NCBI GenBank assembly: GCA_046760105.1
Contig: JBHIDJ010000152.1
Location: 1 to 6,932, forward strand
Direction: 5' to 3'
Length of the DNA stretch: 6,932 nt
From: JBHIDJ01 sp046760105
GTDB taxonomy: Bacteria; Pseudomonadota; Gammaproteobacteria; Acidiferrobacterales; SPGG2
The position numbers and the translations under genes were made by a program. This document shows positions 1 to 6,884 of the stretch, piece after piece. How positions within the stretch are numbered: position 1 is the first letter of the stretch; every line of letters begins with the position of its first letter. The notes beneath the pieces are model-generated. The model was not told the DNA's origin, made no database searches, and saw nothing but the letters and a program-made list of their open reading frames with translations.

Positions 1-99
1 GGAGATTACGAGCGTGCGGCTCTTGGAACCAGAGTAGTTCAGCAGGCGCGGAGCTCGTCGTCTCTCAGGGCGAGTTGGAAGAAGAAAGAATCGCTACGC

Positions 100-123
100 A
101 GCAGGCGTAGGTCAGAGCCTGCT
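100..123 (+). other. Short inverted repeat in the leader
   Basis: AGCAGGC at 100-106 is complementary to GCCTGCT at 117-123, giving a possible 7-bp stem with a 10-base loop about 27 bases upstream of the gene 1 start. No T-run follows, so it does not look like an intrinsic terminator. It could be a leader hairpin or chance in GC-rich DNA. Confidence 0.2.
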
Positions 124-134
124 CCTCAAGTCAG

Positions 135-140
135 AAAGGA
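135..140 (+). promoter_or_regulatory. Ribosome binding site of gene 1
   Basis: AAAGGA at 135-140 lies nine bases before the ATG at 150, a suitable Shine-Dalgarno spacing. A second AGGA at 145-148 is too close to the ATG to serve this start. The site supports 150 as the start, as does the signal peptide that begins there. Confidence 0.55.
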
Positions 141-149
141 AATCAGGAA

Positions 150-2168
150 ATGAAGTACCTTGCCACGAGCTTTGCAGTATGGGCCTTCGTCGGCTCGTTC
201 GCCTTCGCGCAAGAATCTCGCTCAGATACAGACAAGGACAGGCGCGACGAAGCCCGCCGATCCGGCCAGCGTCGTCTGCTGGTGTCGAAGGGCCAGGAGG
301 GCTGGCGCTACCTCGACACGAAGAAGGCCCCGCCGAAGGCTTGGACCAACGTGGACTTCGACGACTCTGAGTGGAAAGAGGGCCGCGCGCCGCTCGGTTA
401 CGGCGAAGAAGACGTGGCGACGGAGCTCGACTACGGAGGCGACAGCGAGCTCAAGTTCCCAGCCGCATTCTTTCGTCGGAAGTTCGACGCCCAGGAAATC
501 GCGGAAATCTACGCTGGAAGGATCCGAGCCGATGATGGCGCCGTGATCTATCTGAACGGGAGGGAAATCAAGCGTCTACGCATGCCCGAAGGCGAGATCG
601 ATCACGCGGCCTACTCCAGAGAGGTGATGTCATCCTCCTCCGAGGAGGAAGGCGAGTTCGTCCTCTTCCGAATCGATCCAAAGACGTTCGCAGAGGGGGA
701 GAACGTCCTCTGCGTGAGCGTCCATCAGGCGCGCGGCGCCAGCAGCGACCTGATCTTTGACATGGAGCTTCTCGGCCTCTCGAAAGAGAATCTTGCTCGG
801 CTCGAGAAGAGCGCCGAGAGTCGTCGGATGGCGGCGAGGCGAAGGTACGGACGTCGCCAGAAGGTGGAGGTCAAAGACCCGGCTGAATTCAATACATCTC
901 GAGAAAAGCCGCTTTTCTCTGGTCCACAGGCTGGCGAAAAGCTCCCGCCGCTCAAGGCCACCGGGATTCGGGGTGAAACCGATGGCAAAGAGATCGAGAT
1001 CGTCGCGGAGGCGGGTGAAAACCCGCACGTCCTGATCTTTCAGACCGTGGATCCGGCCGCGGAATGCCCGGCGTGCTGGCTCTATGGCGTTTCAGCCTTG
1101 ATGGCTCGCATCGCGAACAAGTCCGAAGTGGGGCTTCGCACGAGTGTAGTCTTTCTGGACGACGATGCGGCTGCGTTATCAAAACGGGTAGAAGGCATTG
1201 CAAAGGCTCTTCCAGAGGAGATTCTGCTCGCTGTCTCTCGCGACGGCCGTGAGGGCCCCGGTGTTTACGGCCTGAATCGTAATGCGGCGATGACGGTTCT
1301 CGTGGCGAAGGAAGGGAAAGTCATCCACAACTTTGCTTTCCAACAGCCCCTGCTGACCGTCGATCCACATATTCTCGGCGCGATCGCCGAGGCGATTGGC
1401 GAGAAACGCGAGACGCTCGAGAAACGGCTCAACGAAGATCCCACCGAAGGCGAACGAATGCGGCGCGGCGACGCCCGAGGGCGCGAACGCACCGACGAGC
1501 GTGGTCAGGCGACGGAAAGAAAGAGATACGAAAACCGTCGTCGTGTCGAAGTCAAAGACCCGGCAGAGTTCAATAAGACTCAGGAAAAAGTTCTATTCTC
1601 TGGGCCGCAGCCTGGCGAAAAACTTCCGTTCTTCAAAGCAACCGGTGTCCGGGATGCACTGGATGGCGAAGAGTTTGACGCCGTCTCAATGGCGGGCGGA
1701 AAGCCGCAGATCCTGATCTTTCAGGACGAAACCGGAGTCGGGATTCGGGGGCTCCGTGGCCTCACACGTTTGCTTTCTCGCGTTGAGAACAAGTCAGATC
1801 AAGATCTGCACACAGCGGTTGTTTTTCTTGGCGACGATCCGGCGAAGATCACAAAATTCGTCAAGGATCTTGGACGGATTATTCCAGGAGACCTTCTGGT
1901 CGGAGTCTCTCGAGACGGCCGTGACGGTCCTGGCGCCTACGGTTTGAATCGTAACGTATCGCAGACGATCATTTTTTCGAAAGATGGGGAGGTAACCCAC
2001 AGCTTTGTCTTTCCACAGGGCATGCTTTTCGTCGACCCCCATGTCCTCGGCGCCGTCGCCGCCCTGATTGGCGAAGAGCGGGAAACGCTTGAGACGTGGC
2101 TGAACGAAGAGCGAGCTGAAGGTGAACGAACGCGGCGTGGCGAACGACGACGTGAGCGCGAAAGGTGA
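150..2168 (+). CDS. Secreted protein with galactose-binding-like domain and two tandem thioredoxin-like domains
   Basis: The product is 672 residues. Residues 1-20 are a Sec signal peptide, with likely cleavage after AFA before QE. Residues about 42-210 resemble the galactose-binding-like beta-sandwich common in secreted planctomycete proteins: FRRKF near 108, DDGAVIYLNG near 128-137, and ENVLCVSVHQ followed by SSDLIFDMELLG at 184-210. A basic helical linker follows. Two homologous units, about 232-440 and 459-664, resemble redoxin/thioredoxin folds, with GEKLP starts, a hydrophobic strand (HVLIFQ or QILIFQ), VVFL strands and a late beta strand ending in KEGKV or KDGEV. Unit 1 has CPAC at 306-309. 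Unit 2 has no cysteine and is three residues shorter there. Neither unit has an obvious proline where thioredoxins carry the cis-Pro (AAMT and VSQT are seen instead). Arg/Glu-rich linkers separate the units and form the C-terminus. Redox activity, if any, would belong to unit 1, outside the cytoplasm. Thioredoxin-like is my assignment by motif order and is moderately sure; the function is unknown. The C-terminus appears truncated by a frameshift (see the remnant at 2156-2278). Confidence 0.85.
   Translation: MKYLATSFAVWAFVGSFAFAQESRSDTDKDRRDEARRSGQRRLLVSKGQEGWRYLDTKKAPPKAWTNVDFDDSEWKEGRAPLGYGEEDVATELDYGGDSELKFPAAFFRRKFDAQEIAEIYAGRIRADDGAVIYLNGREIKRLRMPEGEIDHAAYSREVMSSSSEEEGEFVLFRIDPKTFAEGENVLCVSVHQARGASSDLIFDMELLGLSKENLARLEKSAESRRMAARRRYGRRQKVEVKDPAEFNTSREKPLFSGPQAGEKLPPLKATGIRGETDGKEIEIVAEAGENPHVLIFQTVDPAAECPACWLYGVSALMARIANKSEVGLRTSVVFLDDDAAALSKRVEGIAKALPEEILLAVSRDGREGPGVYGLNRNAAMTVLVAKEGKVIHNFAFQQPLLTVDPHILGAIAEAIGEKRETLEKRLNEDPTEGERMRRGDARGRERTDERGQATERKRYENRRRVEVKDPAEFNKTQEKVLFSGPQPGEKLPFFKATGVRDALDGEEFDAVSMAGGKPQILIFQDETGVGIRGLRGLTRLLSRVENKSDQDLHTAVVFLGDDPAKITKFVKDLGRIIPGDLLVGVSRDGRDGPGAYGLNRNVSQTIIFSKDGEVTHSFVFPQGMLFVDPHVLGAVAALIGEERETLETWLNEERAEGERTRRGERRRERER
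843..1469 (+). repeat. Intragenic repeat unit 1 (thioredoxin-like domain with CPAC)
   Basis: This unit encodes residues 232-440 of the first gene. It starts with a basic stretch and VEVKDPAEFN (239-248) and ends with EGERMRRG (433-440). It matches unit 2 at 1524-2141 along its whole length. For example, VSRDGREGPGVYGLNRN differs from its partner at only two of 17 residues, and the DNA is also clearly alike. It is the only unit with a CXXC motif (CPAC, 306-309). Confidence 0.9.
1524..2141 (+). repeat. Intragenic repeat unit 2 (thioredoxin-like domain without cysteines)
   Basis: This unit encodes residues 459-664 of the first gene, from RYENRRR and VEVKDPAEFN (466-475) to EGERTRRG (657-664). 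The offset to unit 1 is 227 residues at the start and 224 at the end. The difference falls between the LIFQ strand and the ENKS motif, exactly where unit 1 carries CPAC. No cysteine remains in this unit, so it cannot do CXXC chemistry and is probably structural or binding. Confidence 0.9.
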
Positions 2169-2278
2169 GCGCACTCCGCGTGGAAGCGTTTTGTACCGAT
2201 CCACATGTTCTCGGCGCCATCGCGAACGTGATCGGAGAAGAACCTGTGACGCTCGAGAAGAGGCTGATCGAAGAATGA
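2156..2278 (+). pseudogene. Decayed third copy of the repeat end, out of frame with gene 1
   Basis: After the gene 1 stop, bases 2164-2187 read GERTPRGS in one frame, matching the linkers EGERTRRG and EGERMRRG of units 2 and 1. From about 2189 the next frame reads FCTDPHVLGAIANVIGEE, then PVTLEKRLIEE and a TGA at 2276-2278. From DPH onward this matches the ends of units 1 and 2 at 18 of 26 residues each, by my hand alignment. The middle of the third unit is missing. Two frame changes separate it from gene 1, so it is probably not made as part of that protein. Its stop overlaps the ATG of the next gene (ATGA at 2275-2278), the usual arrangement of coupled genes, suggesting this was the original end of gene 1. 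A sequencing or assembly error could explain a frame change but not the missing middle. Confidence 0.7.
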
Positions 2279-4497
2279 AGGCCATCTTGTTACCTGTCAT
2301 TACGTTGACGCTATGGGCTTTGCTCGGCTCGAGTGGCTTCGGCGGGGAAGCTCGCTCCGCTAAGGTTGGGGAAGCCCGCCCCGCGAAAGACAGCCTGGGT
2401 GATGAGGGCGCCTCGAAGCCCATAGACCGAGTCGACTTTGAGAATGACCTGATTCCGGTGTTCACCAAGGCTGGTTGCAACACCGGAGCCTGTCATGGAG
2501 CGGCGGTCGGACGAGGAGGCTTCAAGCTCTCGCTCTACGGTGGCGATCCACGAGCCGACTACGAATCGATCGTCTTTGAGCTCGAAGGTCGTCGAGTCGA
2601 CCTGGCTCGACCGGAGGAGAGTCTGATCGTTCTGAAGCCAACGAGACAAATCGCTCACCGTGGTGGACGCCGTCTGCGATCGGACGAAGAAGGCGCGCAG
2701 CTTCTTCTGAGCTGGATAAAGCAAGGGGTGGGCCATGAAACGCGTCGCCGCTTGAAGCGCATAGACGTTGCACCCGAGCAGCACGTCGCGGAACATCTTG
2801 GCTCGTCCGCCCAGTTGCGTGCCACGGCCCATTTTTCGGATGGCACGACGCGAGACGTAACGCGGTGGACGGTATTCACCGCGGAAGATCCGTCGGCTGT
2901 CGAGATCGATTCGAAAGCAGCCGTATCCAAGGTGCTCCGGCGAGGGCGGCATATCGTGATCGCTCGCTACCTGGATAGAGTCGTGCCGATCGAGCTCATC
3001 GTTCCGTTGACCGATTCCAAAGTCGACCTGGCAGCCGAGCCACGACGCAACTTTATCGACGAAGAGATTCTCGAGTCGTTAACGACATTGGGGTTACCTA
3101 CGTCTCCAGTCGCCGATGACGCCACGTTCGTGAGAAGAGTGACGCTCGACCTGACCGGGCGCTTGCCGGCAGCGAGTACGGTGCGTGCCTTTCTTGGCGA
3201 CCCGAGCCCCAGGAAACGCGGGGCCTTGGTGGACGAATTGCTGGGATCGGAGGAGTTTAGCGAGTACTGGACCCTGCAATTAGCGAAGCTACTGCGGATT
3301 CGATCACAGCGGGAGGATAAGCAGGGCGCACTCAAGTATCATCAGTGGCTTCAGCAGCAGATCAAGGGTGACGTCGGTTACGATCAGTTGGCCCGCTCCG
3401 TGATCATGGCGTCGGGCGATTCACACGAGAATGGCCCAGCGAACTTTTATCGCACGGTGGACGGTCCTCGAGAACAGGCCGAGTTCATGAGTGAACTCTT
3501 CATGGGCAGTCGGCTGAGATGTGCAAATTGCCATAATCATCCGCTGGATCGTTGGACGCAGGATGATTACCACGGTCTGGCCGCGATCTTTGCCAGGATT
3601 GATGGTGGACGAATCGTCAAGACGAATCCAGATGGTGAAGTCATTCATCCGAGAACTCTTGAGAAGGCGACTCAACGCATTCCCGGCGAGCAGTTCTTAT
3701 CTGCGGATGTGGCGGACGGACGGAAAGAACTGGCGAGCTGGCTAACGAAGCCAGGCAATCCCTACTTCGCAAGGGCGATTGTCAACAGGTTGTGGAAAAG
3801 GATGATGGGCCGCGGGTTGGTCGAGCCTGCCGACGATTTTCGAGCTACCAATCCAGCGACGCACCCGGTGCTTCTTGACAAGCTGGCCAGTGACTTTGCG
3901 GAGAACGGATACAAGTTACGTCATACGCTCCGGCTTATCGCGGGTAGTGCCACCTATTCACGCAGTGCCAACGCGACTCCGCAGAACAAAGCGGATGATC
4001 GTTTTTGCTCGCACGCCGCTCGGAAGCCGCTTGAGCCGGAGGTTCTTGCCGACGCGATCTCGGATGTTCTCGGCGTCGCGGACAAATACGGTGAAGAGCC
4101 GGCAGGGACGCGCGCTGTATCTCTGTTCGATCCACGAACGAAGTCGGGCACGCTCGACATCCTCGGCCGGTGTGATCGAAAAGCGTCGTGTGAAAGCTCG
4201 GCAGGGCCAAGTGGCGGTCTTGCTCAGAAACTGCATCTGTTCAACGGAGCGCTGCTCAATGGCCGAATCGGAGCACCTGACAGTCGATTGGACAGACTGA
4301 TCTCGGCTGGCAGATCACCGATGGAGATTGTCAGGGAGTTTTATCTGGTCGCACTGAGTCGAAATCCGACCGACGAAGAGCAGCGGTTATGGACAGAGCG
4401 GCTGGAAGCGATGACTTCAGCGGATAAGCAACGAGACTTCCTTGAAGATTTCGTTTGGGGTTTGCTCACCTGCAATGAATTTGTAAGGAATCACTGA
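2275..4497 (+). CDS. Exported DUF1549/DUF1553 (PSCyt2/PSD1) protein with haem-type motifs and Ig-like domain
   Basis: The product is 740 residues. I chose the ATG at 2275 because it begins a clear signal peptide (MKAILLPVITLTLWALLGSS) and has AAGAGG 11 bases upstream; the open frame extends further upstream only as Arg-rich sequence overlapping gene 1. Residues about 51-152 are a planctomycete cytochrome-like segment with AGCNTGACHG: C68 and C73-H74 form a CX4CH motif, a variant of the c-type haem site. Residues about 162-245 are Ig-like, Big_2 type (ATAHFSDGTTRDVTRW). Residues about 257-445 match DUF1549, with RRVTLDLTGRLP at 287-298 and CANCHNHPLDRW at 416-427, a CXXCH site. Residues about 468-735 match DUF1553, with NPYFARAIVNRLWKRMMGRG at 495-514 and the family's Cys-containing GRCDRKASCE at 631-640. 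Whether haem is bound is not proven. The neighbouring DUF1501 gene, three bases downstream, is its usual partner. The pair's biochemical role is not firmly established. Confidence 0.93.
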   Translation: MKAILLPVITLTLWALLGSSGFGGEARSAKVGEARPAKDSLGDEGASKPIDRVDFENDLIPVFTKAGCNTGACHGAAVGRGGFKLSLYGGDPRADYESIVFELEGRRVDLARPEESLIVLKPTRQIAHRGGRRLRSDEEGAQLLLSWIKQGVGHETRRRLKRIDVAPEQHVAEHLGSSAQLRATAHFSDGTTRDVTRWTVFTAEDPSAVEIDSKAAVSKVLRRGRHIVIARYLDRVVPIELIVPLTDSKVDLAAEPRRNFIDEEILESLTTLGLPTSPVADDATFVRRVTLDLTGRLPAASTVRAFLGDPSPRKRGALVDELLGSEEFSEYWTLQLAKLLRIRSQREDKQGALKYHQWLQQQIKGDVGYDQLARSVIMASGDSHENGPANFYRTVDGPREQAEFMSELFMGSRLRCANCHNHPLDRWTQDDYHGLAAIFARIDGGRIVKTNPDGEVIHPRTLEKATQRIPGEQFLSADVADGRKELASWLTKPGNPYFARAIVNRLWKRMMGRGLVEPADDFRATNPATHPVLLDKLASDFAENGYKLRHTLRLIAGSATYSRSANATPQNKADDRFCSHAARKPLEPEVLADAISDVLGVADKYGEEPAGTRAVSLFDPRTKSGTLDILGRCDRKASCESSAGPSGGLAQKLHLFNGALLNGRIGAPDSRLDRLISAGRSPMEIVREFYLVALSRNPTDEEQRLWTERLEAMTSADKQRDFLEDFVWGLLTCNEFVRNH
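2344..2391 (+). repeat. 24-bp tandem duplication at the mature N-terminus
   Basis: Two adjacent 24-base units, 2344-2367 and 2368-2391, encode GEARSAKV and GEARPAKD directly after the signal peptide of the DUF1549/1553 protein. The DNA units differ mainly at third codon positions. This looks like an older in-frame duplication in a flexible region with no obvious function. Confidence 0.6.
4485..4489 (+). promoter_or_regulatory. Ribosome binding site of the DUF1501 gene
   Basis: AAGGA lies inside the last codons of the preceding gene, 11 bases before the ATG at 4501. It favours 4501 over the in-frame ATG at 4510 and fits translation from a shared transcript. Confidence 0.45.
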
Positions 4498-4500
4498 GTC

Positions 4501-5838
4501 ATGAAGCGAATGTCCAACTCGAGATGTGACGGTGTTACTCGACGTGACTTGCTGCGCGTTGGCGGACTGACGGCCCTGGGATTGGGGCTCGGCGATTTCT
4601 TTCGCTTGCAGCAAGCGGTCGGTGCTGAGAATCCCCTTACTGCGAAAGCAAAAGCCTGCATCCTGATCTGGCTGGACGGTGGACCTAGCCACATCGAAAC
4701 TTTCGATCCCAAGCCGGACGCACCGGACGAGGTGCGCGGTCCGCTAAAGACCATCGCCACAAAGTTGACGGGAGTGCGGATCAGCGAATGCCTCGAGCGA
4801 ACCGCAGGCGTGCTCGACAAGATGGCGATCATTCGCTCGATGACCTCGACGCTCGGCGAACACAACTTCGGTACGCACTACCTGATGACCGGTTACAAAC
4901 CGTCGTCCGCGCTGGAGTATCCGACCTTTGGAGCAACCCTCGCTCACGTTCGCTCTCAGTCGGGTGTCCTACCGCCCAACATTGCAGTTCCCAACTTTGG
5001 TGGAAGCTTGACGGGCAGCGGATACTTGCCCAGTGCCACGCGCCCGTTCTCCGTCGGAGGCAATCCCAACCGGCGTGACTTCAAGGTTCGCGATCTGGAC
5101 TTTTACCAAGGCCTCGATTTGACGCGTTTGGATCGACGACGGAGAATTGTGAGCGCGCTCGACGAATTCAGTCGCGCCAAGGACGCGTCGTCGACATCCG
5201 TAACTGATCCAGACCTGGAGCGAGCCTACAATCTGATCGCATCGCCCGAAGCCAAGGGAGCCTTCAAGCTGGCCGACGAAGCCACGGAGGTTCGCGATCG
5301 ATACGGCCGTGGCGACAAGGCAATCGGTCAGAGCTGTTTGCTGGCTCGGCGGCTCGTCGAGCGTGGCGTTCCGTTTGTGACGGTCAACAGCAGCGGCTGG
5401 GACAGCCACCAGGATGTGATCAAACTGAAGGCACGTTATCCTACTGACAGGAACGCCCTTCTTCCGTCCCTCGATCGGGCACTCAGCGCGCTGATTCAGG
5501 ACCTGGCCGATCGCGGGATGCTGGACGAGACACTCGTGGTCGTGATGGGCGAGTTCGGTCGCACACCGAAAATCAACTCGAACGGCGGACGAGATCACTG
5601 GCCAAATGTGTTCAGCGTTGCGCTCGCGGGTGGTGGAGTGCGCGGCGGCCAGATCATGGGCAGCAGCGACGCGCTCGGCGAGTACCCGAAAGACAATCCG
5701 GTCACGCCCTCGGATCTTGCGGCGACGATCTACACTCTGCTCGGCATCAATCCGAAACTCGAGCTGCACACAAGCGATGGCCGCCCCGTCCGTGTAGCGC
5801 CGTACGAAGCCAAAGTCGTTTCGGAACTCATCGCTTGA
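4501..5838 (+). CDS. DUF1501 family protein with Tat signal
   Basis: The product is 445 residues, a usual length for the family. The N-terminus has a twin-arginine motif, TRRDLLRVGG at 13-22, followed by a hydrophobic stretch and likely cleavage near VGA/EN at 42-43, so it is probably exported folded. DUF1501 covers about 50-435 and shows the family's hallmarks: LDGGPSHIETFDPK at 58-71, HNFGTHYLMTGY at 121-132, NSSGWDSH at 296-303, MGEFGRTP at 349-356 and GGRDHWPN at 362-369. DUF1501 belongs to the alkaline phosphatase/sulfatase-like superfamily. The Asp, His and Glu residues in these motifs (D59, H64, D301, H303, E351, D365, H366) are the natural metal-ligand candidates, by inference. Three bases separate it from the DUF1549/1553 gene, with which it is commonly paired. 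Tat export fits a cofactor-containing enzyme. The substrate is unknown; hydrolysis of a phosphate or sulfate ester is only a superfamily-based guess. Confidence 0.95.
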   Translation: MKRMSNSRCDGVTRRDLLRVGGLTALGLGLGDFFRLQQAVGAENPLTAKAKACILIWLDGGPSHIETFDPKPDAPDEVRGPLKTIATKLTGVRISECLERTAGVLDKMAIIRSMTSTLGEHNFGTHYLMTGYKPSSALEYPTFGATLAHVRSQSGVLPPNIAVPNFGGSLTGSGYLPSATRPFSVGGNPNRRDFKVRDLDFYQGLDLTRLDRRRRIVSALDEFSRAKDASSTSVTDPDLERAYNLIASPEAKGAFKLADEATEVRDRYGRGDKAIGQSCLLARRLVERGVPFVTVNSSGWDSHQDVIKLKARYPTDRNALLPSLDRALSALIQDLADRGMLDETLVVVMGEFGRTPKINSNGGRDHWPNVFSVALAGGGVRGGQIMGSSDALGEYPKDNPVTPSDLAATIYTLLGINPKLELHTSDGRPVRVAPYEAKVVSELIA

Positions 5839-5891
5839 TCGCCTCGTGCCATTTTCCTGGATTATTCCGCCAGCTCGTCGGGCCTCAAAGC

Positions 5892-6884
5892 ATGCGCTAC
5901 AAGAGCACTCACCTACTTTCACCCACTCCTTTTTTTGCGGCATGCCTGTGCATCTGCCAGCTGGTTCGAGCGGCGGCGGCCACTGAGCCGCCGGTGACCT
6001 CCATCGCGTTCGCTCCCGACGGGAAATCGGTTCTCGCTGGCTCACAGGCCGGCTTGTACGTGTACAGCTGGCCCCAAGTAAAGCTGCAAAGGAAGATCCA
6101 AGTTGCCGCCCTCAACATTCACGACCTGGCCTTCTCGCCAAGCGGCGACAGATTGGCCGTTGGCGGCGGAACCCCAGCGGAAGAGGGAGTTGTGGAAATC
6201 TTTTCATGGCCAGGCGGAGATCCCGTCAAGACTCTCAGCGGACATGAGGATGCGGTCATGGCCGTTGCCTGGCGCGATGAGTCTTCCGTCGCATCGGCGA
6301 GTCTGGATCACAGTATTACTATCTGGGATACGCGGGCCGGACGGGCCACTCGAGTGCTGAAGGGGCACTCGCGCGGCGTCAGCTCGATCTGTTTCTTGAG
6401 TGATCAGCAAACACTGGTCAGCGCGGGGATCGATCAGAGCCTGCGAGTGTGGACCCACGGTACGGGAGTTCTTCTTCATAGTCTGAATCAGCACACACGG
6501 CGCGTGCACGCGCTCGCGTTGCGTCCGGGTGAAGGCCGGATGCCGGTGGTCGCGTCTGCAAGCAGAGACCGCACCGTTCGACTCTGGCAGCCGACCATCG
6601 GCCGCATGGTCCGATTTGTACGACTCAAAGCACAGCCGCTGAACGTCGCATGGCTGAACGACGGATCGAGTATCGTGGCCGCCTGCGCGGATGGTCACAT
6701 TCGCATCATCGACCCGGATTCGGTAGAAGTCACTCTGGACATTCCCGCCGTCGATGGATGGGCTTACTCGCTGGCCGTCCATCCAGCCGACGGCAGTATT
6801 GTGGCTGGAGGCCGCAACGGACAAGTCCGGCGTGTCATTCCCGGTCCGGCGAACGACACCACCGATCGCGTTGGGCGTCAGTAA
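5892..6884 (+). CDS. Exported WD40 repeat protein, one seven-bladed propeller
   Basis: The product is 330 residues. I chose the ATG at 5892 because it begins a signal-peptide-like segment (basic MRYK, hydrophobic 13-29, Ala-rich end near residue 30). The frame is also open from a TTG at 5835 overlapping the DUF1501 stop, but that would put 19 extra residues before the signal. No good Shine-Dalgarno is seen before 5892, so the start is less sure. Seven WD-like blades can be counted: about 35-60, 75-106, 118-145, 159-187, 201-232, 247-273 and 289-315. Blade 3 is the most canonical (GHEDAV, then ASASLDHSITIWD at 134-146); blade 4 has GHSRGV and AGIDQSLRVW; blade 5 has ASASRDRTVRLW. The protein is essentially one propeller with no other domain, which suggests an extracytoplasmic protein-binding scaffold. 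WD40 genes often sit beside DUF1549/1553-DUF1501 pairs in planctomycetes, so a shared complex is a reasonable inference. Confidence 0.9.
   Translation: MRYKSTHLLSPTPFFAACLCICQLVRAAAATEPPVTSIAFAPDGKSVLAGSQAGLYVYSWPQVKLQRKIQVAALNIHDLAFSPSGDRLAVGGGTPAEEGVVEIFSWPGGDPVKTLSGHEDAVMAVAWRDESSVASASLDHSITIWDTRAGRATRVLKGHSRGVSSICFLSDQQTLVSAGIDQSLRVWTHGTGVLLHSLNQHTRRVHALALRPGEGRMPVVASASRDRTVRLWQPTIGRMVRFVRLKAQPLNVAWLNDGSSIVAACADGHIRIIDPDSVEVTLDIPAVDGWAYSLAVHPADGSIVAGGRNGQVRRVIPGPANDTTDRVGRQ

Larger units (their letters stand above)
1..149 (+). other. Leader of gene 1, possibly with the 3' end of an upstream gene
   Basis: No complete gene is visible here. Two + strand frames are open from the window edge. 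One, starting at base 1, stays open for 50 codons to a TGA at 151-153 that overlaps the ATG of the next gene (ATGA); it is rich in Arg, Lys and Ser and uses several AGA/AGG codons, which argues against real coding. The other, starting at base 3, stops with TAG at 108-110 and encodes a more acidic, ordinary-looking tail (ELVVSQGELEEERIATQQA). Either could be the end of an upstream gene, and I cannot choose between them. No convincing -35/-10 promoter is seen. The word CAGCAGGCG occurs twice, at 40-48 and 99-107. Confidence 0.35.

Noticed and set aside
2160..2190. Programmed +1 frameshift at AGG-TGA (2163-2168) fusing gene 1 to gene 2.
   Set aside because: The +1 frame matches the linker only for GERTPRGS and then runs through non-homologous sequence into the signal peptide of gene 2. 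Decay of a third repeat explains the pattern better.
2122..2274. A GTG start at 2122 would give the DUF1549/1553 protein 51 extra N-terminal residues.
   Set aside because: The extra part is Arg-rich, overlaps gene 1 and the repeat remnant, and would bury the clear signal peptide that begins at the ATG at 2275.
1794..2483. A 229-codon open frame on the - strand spanning the gene 1/gene 2 junction.
   Set aside because: It is antisense to repeat unit 2 and to the signal peptide of gene 2, with no domain or signal of its own.
5835..5891. A TTG start overlapping the DUF1501 stop for the WD40 protein.
   Set aside because: It adds 19 residues ahead of a good signal peptide. TTG is a less common start, and the overlap alone is weak support.
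4969..6045. A 358-codon open frame on the - strand.
   Set aside because: It lies opposite the well-supported DUF1501 gene and the start of the WD40 gene, shows no recognisable domain, and long antisense frames are expected in GC-rich coding DNA.
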